Source: Herbaspirillum rhizosphaerae (GTDB lineage Bacteria > Pseudomonadota > Gammaproteobacteria > Burkholderiales > Burkholderiaceae_D). From it: 64,000 nt of DNA. The stretch is taken from positions 248,001 to 312,000 of the forward strand of contig NZ_LFLU01000002.1 in the NCBI RefSeq assembly GCF_001189965.1. The letters run 5' to 3'. Position 1 is the first letter of the stretch. The number at the start of each line of letters is the position of its first letter. Under the pieces are notes generated by a model. It was not told the origin of the DNA, ran no database searches, and saw nothing but the letters and a program-made list of their open reading frames with translations. The translations under genes and the position numbers were made by a program. This document shows, piece after piece, positions 34,707-43,417 of this stretch.

Positions 34707-35043
34707 AGAACCCATTTCACCCCTTTCCGCGAGTGCGAACAGTCCTGTTTGGGAGGTAGTGCAAGGCGCGTCGCGCAGCCAAGGGTGCCCCTTGCAGGTC
34801 GCTGCAAGCGTGAACCGCTACGCAGGCGGACAGCATGCTGTCCGAATTCCCTGCTACACCCCTTGGCAAGCGGCGCAACGCAGCAATACGCCCAAACAGG
34901 CTGTTCCCTCCGGGTTCTTGCCCAAAGAGTTGCTGGCTGCGTTGCGCTCCTTGCGTGTAGCACCGCTACGCGACGCGTCGCACGCCTTGCCAGTAACTCT
35001 TTGGGCAAGAACGCATCTCGCGGAAAGGGGTGAAATGGGTTCT
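34707..35043. repeat. 337-bp composite element with perfect 27-bp terminal inverted repeats
   Basis: Bases 34707-34733 and 35017-35043 are exact complements (27 of 27; the left begins AGAACCCATTTCACCCC). Inside are two further palindromes. Unit A: GAACAGTCCTGTTTGGG (34737-34753) against 34891-34906, with the apical hairpin CAAGGG-TGC-CCCTTG (34780-34794). Unit B: 34915-34937 against 34989-35011 (22 of 23), with hairpin GTAGC-ACC-GCTAC (34957-34969). CGGACAGCATGCTGTCCG (34827-34844) is a perfect 18-base palindrome. No transposase frame is present. The right arm contains the ribosome-binding site and start codon of the next gene. Confidence 0.8.
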
Positions 35044-35763
35044 CAACCGCTCTGGCTTTTCGATCTCGACAACACCCTCCACAACGCTTCGCACGCAATT
35101 TTCCCGGCGATCAACGCCAACATGAACGTGTTCATGGAGCGTGTGTTGAAAGAGCAGGGCTTGCCGTCCGATCAGGATGCCGTCAATGCATTGCGCCAGC
35201 GCTACTGGCGTTTGTATGGCGCGACCTTGCTGGGGATGGTGCAGCATCACCAGGTGCTGCCGGATGATTTCTTGCGCGAGGCGCATCACTTTGATGATCT
35301 GTTCGACATGATCCGCGCCGAGCGCGGCTTGCTGAACATGCTCAAGCGCTTGCCGGGGCGCAAGATTCTGCTGACGAACGCGCCCTTGCGCTATTCGCGT
35401 GATGTGGTGCGCCATCTCGGGCTGCACCGGCATTTCGACCAGCACATTTCCATCGAATCGATGCGCGTGCACCGCCAACTGAAACCCAAGCCGTCGCGGC
35501 AAATGTTGCGCAAGCTGCTGGCGCGCGAGCGTGTCGCTGCACATCGCTGCGTGCTGGTGGAAGATACGCCGGCCAACCTGAAATCAGCCAAGGAGCTGGG
35601 TTTGCGTACGGCATGGGTGACGCAGTATCTGGCGGGTAATCCACACTTCTCTTCAGCAGGCGTGCGCCGCATGCTGACGATGCATCCGTCTTATGTCGAT
35701 GTGAAAGTACGTTCAGTGCGGCAGCTGAACGGCCATTTGCGCCGTCTGGTTCTGCGCGCCTAG
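35035..35763 (+). CDS. HAD-family pyrimidine 5'-nucleotidase-like hydrolase
   Basis: A 242-residue HAD hydrolase. Motif I is LWLFDLDNTLHNASHAIF with the nucleophilic Asp, motif II is KILLTNAPLRYSRDV, the conserved Lys is in RQLKPKPSRQML, and motif IV is VLVEDTPANLKSAKELGLRT. Members of this SDT1/YjjG-like group dephosphorylate nucleotides. The start at ATG 35035 and its AAGGGG site lie inside the repeat arm 35017-35043. Longer in-frame starts upstream run only through repeat sequence and are not believed. Confidence 0.88.
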   Translation: MGSQPLWLFDLDNTLHNASHAIFPAINANMNVFMERVLKEQGLPSDQDAVNALRQRYWRLYGATLLGMVQHHQVLPDDFLREAHHFDDLFDMIRAERGLLNMLKRLPGRKILLTNAPLRYSRDVVRHLGLHRHFDQHISIESMRVHRQLKPKPSRQMLRKLLARERVAAHRCVLVEDTPANLKSAKELGLRTAWVTQYLAGNPHFSSAGVRRMLTMHPSYVDVKVRSVRQLNGHLRRLVLRA

Positions 35764-35795
35764 TTAAAGTACTAGACGACGCACCAGCCTTTGGC

Positions 35796-36371
35796 TCAAT
35801 CGGCGCAGTCGGCGCACCAGCCTTTGATGGTCAATTCGATTTCGTGACTCTGAAACCCTTTGCCCAGCGATTTTTGCAGGGCGGTCTGGAGTTGCGCTGC
35901 GGTCGTCTGGCGCTTGCCGGATGAAGGCAAAACGCTTTCCAGAAAACCTGCTTCACCGCTGCCGTCGAGGCAAAACACGCGCGCACAGCGGGTGCATTTG
36001 AAGTGGCCATGCTGGTGTTGCGGATGGCCATGGGCATGCTGATGGGCGCCGTGGTCGTGATGTTCCGCGCCGGCGCCGGCGTTGTAGCGGAAGATGCGGT
36101 CGTCGCTGGCGATCTTGTGCGCCAGGCCGGCTTCGGTCAGGCAGTCCAGCGCGCGGTACAGCGTGACGCGATCCATGTCGACCAACTGATCCTGAATATC
36201 CTGATGCGACACGGCGCTGCGTGCGCTGAGCAAGGCTGCCATGACGCTGACGCGCGCTTGCGTGACGCGCACAGAGGCGTCGCGCAATTGCAATTCAGCC
36301 AATGCCTGTGCTTTGGCCGGTTCGTGGGCGAGAGCGGTAGGCATGGCGGTGTCGGCTGGCTTGGATTTCAT
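35796..36371 (-). CDS. Fur-family metal regulator with histidine-rich insert
   Basis: A 191-residue regulator. The winged-helix part reads LRDASVRVTQARVSVMAALL and MDRVTLYRALDCLTEAGLAH. Between it and the dimer domain lies a run of His (HHDHGAHQHAHGHPQHQHG). The structural zinc site is C-x2-C in FKCTRCARVFCLDG with a second pair at the end (WCADCAD). The His-rich loop and the conserved Cys pairs suggest zinc (Zur-like) or nickel sensing rather than iron; this is inference. The gene is 125 bases downstream of xerC on the same strand. Confidence 0.85.
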   Translation of the reverse strand: MKSKPADTAMPTALAHEPAKAQALAELQLRDASVRVTQARVSVMAALLSARSAVSHQDIQDQLVDMDRVTLYRALDCLTEAGLAHKIASDDRIFRYNAGAGAEHHDHGAHQHAHGHPQHQHGHFKCTRCARVFCLDGSGEAGFLESVLPSSGKRQTTAAQLQTALQKSLGKGFQSHEIELTIKGWCADCAD

Positions 36372-36496
36372 GGGGTGTCTGCTGGGATTGCGGCCTGGAA
36401 GTAAAAGCCTCTGGACGAATTATGCCGCAATTCGCGGTGGCGGGCTTCCTGCTTGTTCGGTTCGGCGCAATTTGGCGTCACCGCGTCTCGACGTGG

Positions 36497-37477
36497 CTAT
36501 TTCGGCGCGACTTTTTTGGCGCGCGGATGGGCGGCGTCGTAGACCTGGGCCAGGCGCTGGAAATCGAGCGAAGTATAGACCTGCGTTGCCGTGATGGACG
36601 CGTGGCCAAGCATTTCCTGCACGGCGCGCAAATCGCCGGAGCCTTGCAGGACGTGCGATGCGAAGGAGTGGCGCAAGACATGGGGATGCACATTGGTCGC
36701 CATGCCGAGCGCCTGGCCGTGCGCCTTGATGCGCAATTGCGTCACGCGCGCCGACATGCGGGCGCCGCGTTCGCTCAGGAAAAGTGCACGCCGATCGGCG
36801 TCGGCGTGGTTCGCCAGCACGCTTTCTCGCGCCGAGAGCCAGCTTTTCAGCGCCTGCATCGCCGGTTGTCCCACCGGCACGCTGCGCATCTTGTTGCCCT
36901 TGCCGGTGACGGTGACTTCGCAGCTGTCCATGTCTACCCATCCGGAGGAAGTATAGCCCGCTTCGTGATGGTAGCGGGCGTCCAGGCCAACCAGCTCGGA
37001 CACGCGCAGGCCGCTTGAATAGAGCAGTTCGAACATGGCGAGGTTGCAGCGCTGCGCCGGCGCGTCGGCATCCTTCAATGGGTTGCTTTGCGACACCAGC
37101 TGCACCGCGTCGTCGGCAGCCAGCGCCTTGGGCAAGGGTTTGGCTTTTTTTGGGGCTTTGACGCCATCGACAGGGTTCGACTTCAATCCGCCTGATTCCG
37201 ACAGCCAGCCGTAGAAGCCGCGCCATGCAGACAGCTTGCGCGCAATGGAACGGGCATTGAGTCCCTTGCCATGCAATTGCGCAGCAAATTTGCGGATCTG
37301 AAAGTGGGCAACAGCATCGAGGGCGACGCCGGCCGCCTGCGCCAGCGCATTCAGCTCAGCCAGATCGCGGGCGTAGCTGCTGATGGTGTGGGGCGACAGC
37401 ATGCGTTGGTTCTGCAGGCTGTCGAGATAGTTTTCGACTTGACGATCAGCAGCGACTGAGGTGGGTTCGGCGCTCAC
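36497..37477 (-). CDS. xerC: Tyrosine recombinase XerC
   Basis: A 326-residue site-specific recombinase. The N-terminal core-binding domain (about residues 15-100) begins YLDSLQNQRMLSPHTISSYA. Catalytic residues are visible: Arg in LLYSSGLRVSELVGL, His-x2-Arg in HPHVLRHSFASHVLQGSG, His in LGHASITATQVYTSLDFQRL, with the nucleophile Tyr in the same block (VYTS). XerC with XerD resolves chromosome dimers at dif. The tail AAHPRAKKVAPK extends slightly past the usual end. It follows the DUF484 gene, the conserved order of this cluster, and is not evidence of a phage or integron. Confidence 0.93.
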   Translation of the reverse strand: MSAEPTSVAADRQVENYLDSLQNQRMLSPHTISSYARDLAELNALAQAAGVALDAVAHFQIRKFAAQLHGKGLNARSIARKLSAWRGFYGWLSESGGLKSNPVDGVKAPKKAKPLPKALAADDAVQLVSQSNPLKDADAPAQRCNLAMFELLYSSGLRVSELVGLDARYHHEAGYTSSGWVDMDSCEVTVTGKGNKMRSVPVGQPAMQALKSWLSARESVLANHADADRRALFLSERGARMSARVTQLRIKAHGQALGMATNVHPHVLRHSFASHVLQGSGDLRAVQEMLGHASITATQVYTSLDFQRLAQVYDAAHPRAKKVAPK

Positions 37478-37505
37478 ACGAGTGGTCGAAGAGAAAAGGG
37501 ATATT

Positions 37506-38177
37506 TCAGTGTAGCAGGCAGGCCAGGGCGGCGCTGGCGGTTTCGCCGATGCGCGTCAGGAAGTCTGTGCCCATTTCCGCCGAGAAGCGGCTCGGATCGG
37601 GAGAACCCAGCACCAGCAGGCCGAACGCTTCAGGCGCCGCACCGACGCGCAGCGGCAGCATCGAGATGGATTTGACCGACGTAGCGTCTTCGAGCCAGCC
37701 GGCGGCTTCGAATTCATTGTTCGGGCCGCAGAACGGTGTGGTCAGGCCATTCGCGAAAATGCGCGCGTCTTCCGATACGGTGGCGGTGAACCAGTTGCCG
37801 TTGTGCTTTTCGTCGATATTCCACAGGCGCAAGGTGACCTGGGGCACATTGAAGATGCTTTGCAGATTGCCGGACAAGGTCTGCGGCAGGTCGCTGTCAT
37901 TGCGGGCCAGCAGCAAGGAGCGCGTCCACGATTGGAATTTGCTGGTGATCTCGTCGTTCTCCTGTGCGATGCGCATCAGGTCTGCCATGTGCAGTTCCTG
38001 CACCTTGATCTTCTCACGCAGGATTTCCATCTGGCGCTCTTGCAGGGAAATGGCGCGTCCCAGCAATGGGCTGGTAAGTCGGATCCGGCCGAGCAACTCC
38101 GCATGCTCTTCGAAGAAGTGCGGATGGTCGAGCAAGTAATCGGCGATCGAATCGGAGTCCAGAGGAGTCATGTGCAT
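37506..38177 (-). CDS. DUF484 family protein
   Basis: A 223-residue cytoplasmic protein of the DUF484 (COG3159) family, GAF-like. It starts with SDSIADYLLDHPHFFEEHAE, followed by a helical region and ends in the sensor-like part PLRVGAAPEAFGLLVLGSPD. Biochemical function is unknown. It is usually found between dapF and xerC; here xerC is 29 bases downstream but dapF is 3.5 kb away, behind a porin and a Sel1 gene. ATG 38171 (six bases later) is an equally good start; neither has a clear ribosome-binding site. Confidence 0.85.
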   Translation of the reverse strand: MHMTPLDSDSIADYLLDHPHFFEEHAELLGRIRLTSPLLGRAISLQERQMEILREKIKVQELHMADLMRIAQENDEITSKFQSWTRSLLLARNDSDLPQTLSGNLQSIFNVPQVTLRLWNIDEKHNGNWFTATVSEDARIFANGLTTPFCGPNNEFEAAGWLEDATSVKSISMLPLRVGAAPEAFGLLVLGSPDPSRFSAEMGTDFLTRIGETASAALACLLH

Positions 38178-38317
38178 GCTTGTTGGGTTGAGTGTTTTTT
38201 GCGGCATCACGCTCCAGGCGCAGCCGGGCTTGCATATCCGCAATATCGCGAGATTATCTACGCTATCGCTGGTGCTGACAACTTTTTAATCAGGTGACGA
38301 AGACTTGGTGCTTACCA

Positions 38318-38354
38318 ATAAAAACGGGCTTACATGATTGCTCATGTAAGCCCG
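38318..38354 (-). terminator. Intrinsic terminator of the second porin
   Basis: CGGGCTTACATGA (38325-38337), loop TTGC, TCATGTAAGCCCG (38342-38354), a perfect 13-bp stem. Read on the minus strand it is followed by TTTTATT. It ends the porin transcript ahead of the DUF484 promoter. Confidence 0.9.
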
Positions 38355-38412
38355 AATTGTTCAATCAAGTTCTGATTCTGACGTTTGCACGTCAGAGCTT
38401 CAGAGACTTAAA

Positions 38413-39591
38413 TTAGAACTTGTGACGGATACCAACAGTAACTGCTGTTTGGCTAGCGTCGTTACCAGTTGTGTCAGCAAACACGCCTGGGTTCTTCATG
38501 TCTTTAGCACGCAGGTTCGACACGAATGCGTACAAGTCTGTACGCTTCGACAGCCAGTAGTCTGTACCAATGTTGAATTGGGTCAGCTTGCCCTTGCCGC
38601 TCAGATTGTCGAAATCAGCACGAGTGTACTGAACGCTACCCAGCAGTTTCAACGAAGGAGTCAGCGAGTAAGCTGTGCCCAATTCGTACATGTCAGCCTT
38701 CTTCGACAGGCCCAGAGTAGCGCCAGTCAGACGAGTTGCTTGGGTCAGGCCAGTCACTGCAGCAGTGTTCAAGTCTTGCTTGACGCGCGAGTAGTTACCA
38801 TACACGCGTGCAGGACCGAACTGGTAGCTGGCAACAACGTTCAACACTTTAGCAGCCGAGCTACCTGCGTTGATAGTGCCCAGAGTAGCCGAGCTTGCGA
38901 TCAGGGAAGTATCGCTAGGTGTAGGACCTTGCTTCGATTGGTAGTAGTTGATACCCAGACCCAGTGGGCCGTTGTCGTACTTACCACCCAGACCGAACGA
39001 TTGGCCGGCGCTAGTCTTGCCAGCTGTTTCGCCGAAACCGTACATCAGGTTACCGGTGAAGCCACCCAGGTTGTTGGTAGTGTAGCTGATCGAGTTGTTG
39101 GTACGTGTACCTTGCAGACGGTTCAGACCCGAACCCGAGTTCGAAGTAACGCCGCCGAAATCGTTCACAGCTGTGTAAGCGCTGATTGTGTCAGCAAAGT
39201 CAGTTTGACGACCCAGCAGCACGGAGCCGAAGCCACCAGCCAGACCAACAACCGACTTACGACGGAACAAGTTGTTCGAAGTTGTCGAATCTTGACCGTT
39301 CAAAGCGCCGTTGTCGTTGTTGAAGCCAGTTTCCAGTTGGAACACTGCATTCAGACCACCGCCCAGATCTTCAACGCCCTTGAAGCCGATACGCGAACCT
39401 TGGATAACGCCGGAGTTGACAGCAAACTTGCTGCCAGTGTTGATGTTGCCAGCAGTGCTGCTTGGAGTAGCAGCCTTGCTTGTGTATGTGATACCGGTAT
39501 CAACGATACCGTAGATAGTGACGGAGCTTTGTGCTTGTGCAGCACCTGCAAACGCGCCGAGAACGGCCAGTGCAAGCAGAGATTTTTTCAT
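38413..39591 (-). CDS. Outer-membrane porin (Burkholderiales trimeric type)
   Basis: A 392-residue porin, a second and different copy from that at 9435. The signal peptide is KKSLLALAVLGAFAGAAQAQ, the mature start SSVTIYGIVDTGITYTSK, and the hallmark GSRIGFKGVEDLGGGLNAVF follows. It ends TAVTVGIRHKF with an aromatic residue. GGATGTCAA gives a good ribosome-binding site before ATG 39591. Codons favour A/T-ending choices (ACA, GTT, CCA) more than the neighbours, as in highly expressed genes here. The leader upstream is long and structured. Confidence 0.92.
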   Translation of the reverse strand: MKKSLLALAVLGAFAGAAQAQSSVTIYGIVDTGITYTSKAATPSSTAGNINTGSKFAVNSGVIQGSRIGFKGVEDLGGGLNAVFQLETGFNNDNGALNGQDSTTSNNLFRRKSVVGLAGGFGSVLLGRQTDFADTISAYTAVNDFGGVTSNSGSGLNRLQGTRTNNSISYTTNNLGGFTGNLMYGFGETAGKTSAGQSFGLGGKYDNGPLGLGINYYQSKQGPTPSDTSLIASSATLGTINAGSSAAKVLNVVASYQFGPARVYGNYSRVKQDLNTAAVTGLTQATRLTGATLGLSKKADMYELGTAYSLTPSLKLLGSVQYTRADFDNLSGKGKLTQFNIGTDYWLSKRTDLYAFVSNLRAKDMKNPGVFADTTGNDASQTAVTVGIRHKF

Positions 39592-39961
39592 TTGACATCC
39601 TTCTATAAAAATAGTCTTGAGGATCCGTACATCTAGTCGGATGGTGAGACATTAAGGGTTCTCATTAACCATGACCTTAGATTGGTCGTTTGGCGGACAA
39701 AGTTTTGGTTGAAATTCCGAAACTCCTACACGAGTGTTGTTTTTTTCTAACGCTTTAAACCCGATTCTCTCTCAGTAGGAGTTTTTTGGCCCCGGCTGAT
39801 GTCAGAGGATTATGAAATTGCCTGGGTGGCAATAAAGCGCCGTTTAAAGACTTGAATTGTTGTTTTAAAGCTCCAAATTAGTCTCTCAGGACGCAGATTA
39901 AAAAAATATAGTGATTTATGGGGGATAATTTTTTCCTTCGAAAGTGGGCTTGGATTGATTT
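39592..39961 (-). promoter_or_regulatory. AT-rich leader and promoter region of the porin
   Basis: No gene. ACTCCTAC (39721-39728) and GTAGGAGT (39774-39781) are perfect complements 45 bases apart, and GTAGGAGT is followed by TTTTTT. The porin mRNA probably has a long 5' leader, a usual place for small-RNA control. The other edge should hold the promoter of the Sel1 gene. Confidence 0.4.
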
Positions 39962-41557
39962 ATGGCGAGTCGGGAAGATTTGGCAATTATTCGGGCGGCA
40001 CGCGCCGGGCAGGCTGAGGCGCAGTTGGCCTTGGGACGACGCTATCTGTTTGGCGGCAACGGCTTGCCGCAAAGTTTTGCGACCGCGTTGCATTGGCTGG
40101 ACCGCGCCGCGCGCCAGGGGGCGGCAGATGCCTGGTCCCTGATCGGTGAACACATCCCTTATGACGTGGTGGCGCAGGCGTCGAGGCCGCTTGACTATGT
40201 GCTGTGGTATGAGCGCGCCTTCGACGCCGGCCTGAAAACGGCCGGGATGGCTTTTGCGCGCCTGGTGCTGGCGCATCGGGCGCAGGCGGAGGCGCAGTCC
40301 ATGCTGGGCAAAGCGGTCAAGGTGCTGGAAGCGGAGGCGCATGCCGGCACCGCCGAGGCGCAATGGCTGCTGGCTCAGCAGCAGGCGGGCGAGCGCATTG
40401 CCGGTGCGGCGCAAGTCGTGACGGATGAGCGTCCGCAAGCAGCGGTCGATGCTGCGGCCCAATGGGCGCAAAAAGCCGCGGACGCCGGCATCGGTCCGGC
40501 ACAACTGTCCCTGGCAGATGCTGCCTGGCTGCGTCAGGATCAGGAAGACTTCATCCGCCGGGCCTTGCCGCTGGGTCGTTCCCTGTTGGCGCAATATGGC
40601 GCCGACCTGCCGCAATTGAATGCACCGTCGGAAACGCTCGTGCGGCATTTGGGCGACGGCAATATCGTACTGTTGTCTCGTCTGGCGCAGGTGTTGCCGA
40701 GCATTGACGATCTTGGCGTCGATGAAGCGCAACAATTGCTGGAGCTGGGCGCTTATGCCGACGACAAGGCCGCGCAGTTGGCGCTGGGTTTGTTCTTTGC
40801 CCGCATGCAGGAAGACGGCAGCCGTGCTTTTCCTGGCTTTGGCTCCGCTAATTATAAGAAGGCGATACGCTGGCTGACCCAAGCCGGAGAGCGTGGGCTG
40901 GCGCCTGCGTGGTTCGCGTTGTCGCGCATCTATTTAAAACCGGAATTTTCCCAGCGCAATCTGGCGGATGCCCAGCATTATCTGGAGCGCGCAGCCGAAA
41001 TGGGGCATGCCCTGGCGCAACTGGAATGCGGCAGCAGCGCCTGGCGCAATCGCCGCGATGATCCGTCCAACGACGTGCGCGCCGTCTACTGGCTGCAAAA
41101 GGCGGCGGCACAGAACAACACGGACGCCCGCGATTTGCTGGACAAGATCGCCGACCGCCCTGTACCCACAGGTTGGGCGGTCGAAGCCCGGCGTCACATG
41201 ACGCGCGAGTTCCTCAGCGCGTATCCATTTCTGGCCGCACGGCTGGAACTGGCGATCCTGTTTGGCCTGACGCGGCCTGAAACCTTGTTGATCGACCTGA
41301 AGCAGGCTGATTGCGGACATTGCCTGGTGGTCGACATCCGCGAATACTATGCACGCAGCAAGCGGCGCCTCATATTAATAGAGACCGGTGACGAGCGGCA
41401 GGTGCTCAATCGCATCGGACGCCTGTTCGAAGACGTTGATTGCAGCCTGAGCGGGCCGGAAGGCAATTATCGCCAGCGCATGTACCGCTTGAAAACGGCC
41501 TTGCCTCAGGTGGCCGATGAGCGTGAAGAAGAAGGCGATCTGGCGGAAGAGTCCTGA
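39962..41557 (+). CDS. Sel1-repeat protein
   Basis: A 531-residue protein rich in Sel1-like helical repeats: AEAQLALGRRYLFGGNGLPQ, ATALHWLDRAARQGAADAW, AEAQWLLAQQQAGERIAGA, AAQLALGLFFARMQEDGS and AIRWLTQAGERGLAPAWFAL. The last 130 residues form a different region with VVDIREYYARSKRRLILI and DVDCSLSGPEGNYRQRMYRL, not recognised. No signal peptide is seen, so it should be cytoplasmic. Sel1 repeats mediate protein contacts; the partner is unknown. Two hairpins follow the stop. Confidence 0.75.
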   Translation: MASREDLAIIRAARAGQAEAQLALGRRYLFGGNGLPQSFATALHWLDRAARQGAADAWSLIGEHIPYDVVAQASRPLDYVLWYERAFDAGLKTAGMAFARLVLAHRAQAEAQSMLGKAVKVLEAEAHAGTAEAQWLLAQQQAGERIAGAAQVVTDERPQAAVDAAAQWAQKAADAGIGPAQLSLADAAWLRQDQEDFIRRALPLGRSLLAQYGADLPQLNAPSETLVRHLGDGNIVLLSRLAQVLPSIDDLGVDEAQQLLELGAYADDKAAQLALGLFFARMQEDGSRAFPGFGSANYKKAIRWLTQAGERGLAPAWFALSRIYLKPEFSQRNLADAQHYLERAAEMGHALAQLECGSSAWRNRRDDPSNDVRAVYWLQKAAAQNNTDARDLLDKIADRPVPTGWAVEARRHMTREFLSAYPFLAARLELAILFGLTRPETLLIDLKQADCGHCLVVDIREYYARSKRRLILIETGDERQVLNRIGRLFEDVDCSLSGPEGNYRQRMYRLKTALPQVADEREEEGDLAEES

Positions 41558-41558
41558 C

Positions 41559-41620
41559 CCTCTCTCATATTAATAAGAGAGGACAAATAAAAAGAGATGG
41601 CGGATTGCCATCTCTTTTTC
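41559..41620 (+). terminator. Hairpins and terminator after the Sel1-repeat gene
   Basis: CCTCTCT pairs with AGAGAGG across 41559-41582 (7 bp). It is followed by AAAGAGATGGC (41591-41601) with GCCATCTCTTT (41607-41617) and T's, a strong terminator that also serves the converging dapF. Confidence 0.85.
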
Positions 41621-41656
41621 ATTTGCGAAGCACCGGATCGACATCAACAACGGTGC

Positions 41657-42508
41657 TCAGATTTCGATTTCGCCTTCAAACACCGACACTGCAGGGCCGG
41701 TCATCATCACCGGCAGCCCGGAGCCGCCCCAGTTGATCACCAGTTCGCCGCCATGCGTCTGAACGGCAACCGGCGTATCCAGCAGGCCGCGGCGGATGCC
41801 GGCGACAACTGCTGCGCAGGCGCCGGTGCCGCAGGCCAATGTTTCTCCTGCGCCACGTTCAAAGACGCGCAAATTGACGTTGTGGCGATCCACCACTTGC
41901 ATGAAGCCGGCGTTGACGCGTTTCGGAAAGCGCGGATGATGCTCGATGACAGGGCCGTCGACCAGAACCGGCGCGGCTTCCGTATCGGCGACGATCTGAA
42001 CTGCATGCGGATTGCCCATCGATACGACGGAAATCCAGCTGATTTTTCCGTTCACCTCCAGCGGCCACAAGGTGTCGTCGCTTTCATTCTTGCCGCTCAG
42101 CCCGGCGGCATCGAACGGCACTTGCTCCGGCGTCAGTATCGGCGCGCCCATATCGACCGTCACGCGGCCGTCGTCTTCCAATGTCGGTTCGATGACGCCG
42201 GACATGGTTTCCACCCGAATAGCCCGTTTGGTCGTCAGGCCCTTGTCGCTGACGAAGCGGGCAAACGCACGCGCGCCGTTGCCGCACTGTTCGACCTCGC
42301 CGCCGTCGGCGTTGTAAATGCGATAGCGAAAATCGATGCCGGGCGATTGTGTTTTTTCCACCACCAGCATCTGGTCGGCGCCGATGCCGAAACGGCGGTC
42401 GGCGATGAACTTCCATTGATCGGGGGTCAGATCAATGTCCTGGTGGATGGCGTCAACCACAACGAAATCGTTGCCCGCGCCGTGCATTTTGGTGAATTTG
42501 ATTTTCAT
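41657..42508 (-). CDS. dapF: Diaminopimelate epimerase
   Basis: A 283-residue racemase that converts L,L- to meso-diaminopimelate for lysine and peptidoglycan. Both active-site cysteines are visible, in [13 protein letters not shown] (about 73) and [15 protein letters not shown] (about 220). The start [20 protein letters not shown] is the family N-terminus. It is 27 bases behind the acyltransferase genes and probably in one transcript with them. Confidence 0.96.
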   Translation of the reverse strand: MKIKFTKMHGAGNDFVVVDAIHQDIDLTPDQWKFIADRRFGIGADQMLVVEKTQSPGIDFRYRIYNADGGEVEQCGNGARAFARFVSDKGLTTKRAIRVETMSGVIEPTLEDDGRVTVDMGAPILTPEQVPFDAAGLSGKNESDDTLWPLEVNGKISWISVVSMGNPHAVQIVADTEAAPVLVDGPVIEHHPRFPKRVNAGFMQVVDRHNVNLRVFERGAGETLACGTGACAAVVAGIRRGLLDTPVAVQTHGGELVINWGGSGLPVMMTGPAVSVFEGEIEI

Positions 42509-42535
42509 GAGACTAATTATAGATGCTGGATGGTT

Positions 42536-43417
42536 TTAATCATCCTGGCCGTATACATTAGTTAGGCCCTCAGGCTGAGTTTTAAAGCGCTTGTGCGCCC
42601 AAAAATATTCGGCCGGCGCTTCCAGTACGCGTTGCTCGATGAAGGCATTCATCCTGCGGGTGGCTTCCACGATATCGTCGCCCGGATAGTTTTCCCAGGC
42701 CGGATAGAAAGTGGTTTTCCAGCCTTGATAGTTCGGCAGGAAGGTGGTGATCATCGGGATGACGTTGGCGTGTGTCGCTGCGGCAATGCGTGCGGTCGCA
42801 GTCAGTGTGGCAGCCGGTCGGCCGAAGAAGGGGACGAACTCGGCGTCGCGCAGGCCGAAGTCCATGTCCGGCAACATGATGAAGGGCAGGCCGTCGCGCA
42901 TGGCGCGAATGATGGGCTTGACGCCTTTTTCGCGCGACAGCAGGGTCACCGGGCGGAAGCGGGAGCGGCCTTTCAGCAGCGCCTGATCAACGACTTCATT
43001 TTGTTGTCTGGAATAAATGGTGCAGATCGACAGATCGGAGTTGAGCACCAGCGCAATGCCGGGAATCTCAAGGCAGACGAAGTGCGGGCAAAGCAGGATA
43101 GTCGGGCCGGATTTGATCACGTCCACCGGCACGCCGGAATCGATCTTGATCAGGCGTTTCAGGCGTTTCTCCGAGGCCCACCACAGAATGCCGCGCTCCA
43201 GCGCGCTGCGGGCGTAGGCCTGGAAATGTTGCCGGGCGATGATTTCGCGCTCCGCCTCGGATTTGTCGGGAAAGCACAGCCGCAGATTGGTCAGCGTAAT
43301 GTGGCGGCGCGGTTTCATGATGATGAACAGCAGGGAGCCCAGGCCTGCGCCGAGGCGTCCCAGTATGGGCAGCGGCAGCCAGTGCAGGAGCCACATCAAT
43401 GCAATCAGCGCCTTCAT
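42536..43417 (-). CDS. Lauroyl/myristoyl lipid A acyltransferase-like protein (first of pair)
   Basis: A 293-residue LpxL/HtrB-like enzyme with an N-terminal membrane span (ALIALMWLLHWLPLPILG). The acyltransferase His-x4-Glu motif is LCPHFVCLEIPGIALV, and the PDMDFGLRDAEFVPFFG block with KRFKTQPEG at the end matches the family. It adds a secondary acyl chain to lipid A at the inner membrane, or acts on a related lipid. Its start overlaps the stop of the upstream acyltransferase gene by four bases. Confidence 0.88.
   Translation of the reverse strand: MKALIALMWLLHWLPLPILGRLGAGLGSLLFIIMKPRRHITLTNLRLCFPDKSEAEREIIARQHFQAYARSALERGILWWASEKRLKRLIKIDSGVPVDVIKSGPTILLCPHFVCLEIPGIALVLNSDLSICTIYSRQQNEVVDQALLKGRSRFRPVTLLSREKGVKPIIRAMRDGLPFIMLPDMDFGLRDAEFVPFFGRPAATLTATARIAAATHANVIPMITTFLPNYQGWKTTFYPAWENYPGDDIVEATRRMNAFIEQRVLEAPAEYFWAHKRFKTQPEGLTNVYGQDD

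Noticed and set aside
34693..35034. An N-terminal extension of the HAD hydrolase upstream of ATG 35035
   Set aside because: It consists only of translated repeat sequence, and the family starts right at LWLFDLDNTL.
36497..37477. Tyrosine recombinase as a sign of an integron or prophage
   Set aside because: Full-length XerC beside DUF484 is the normal housekeeping position; no attachment sites or phage genes nearby.
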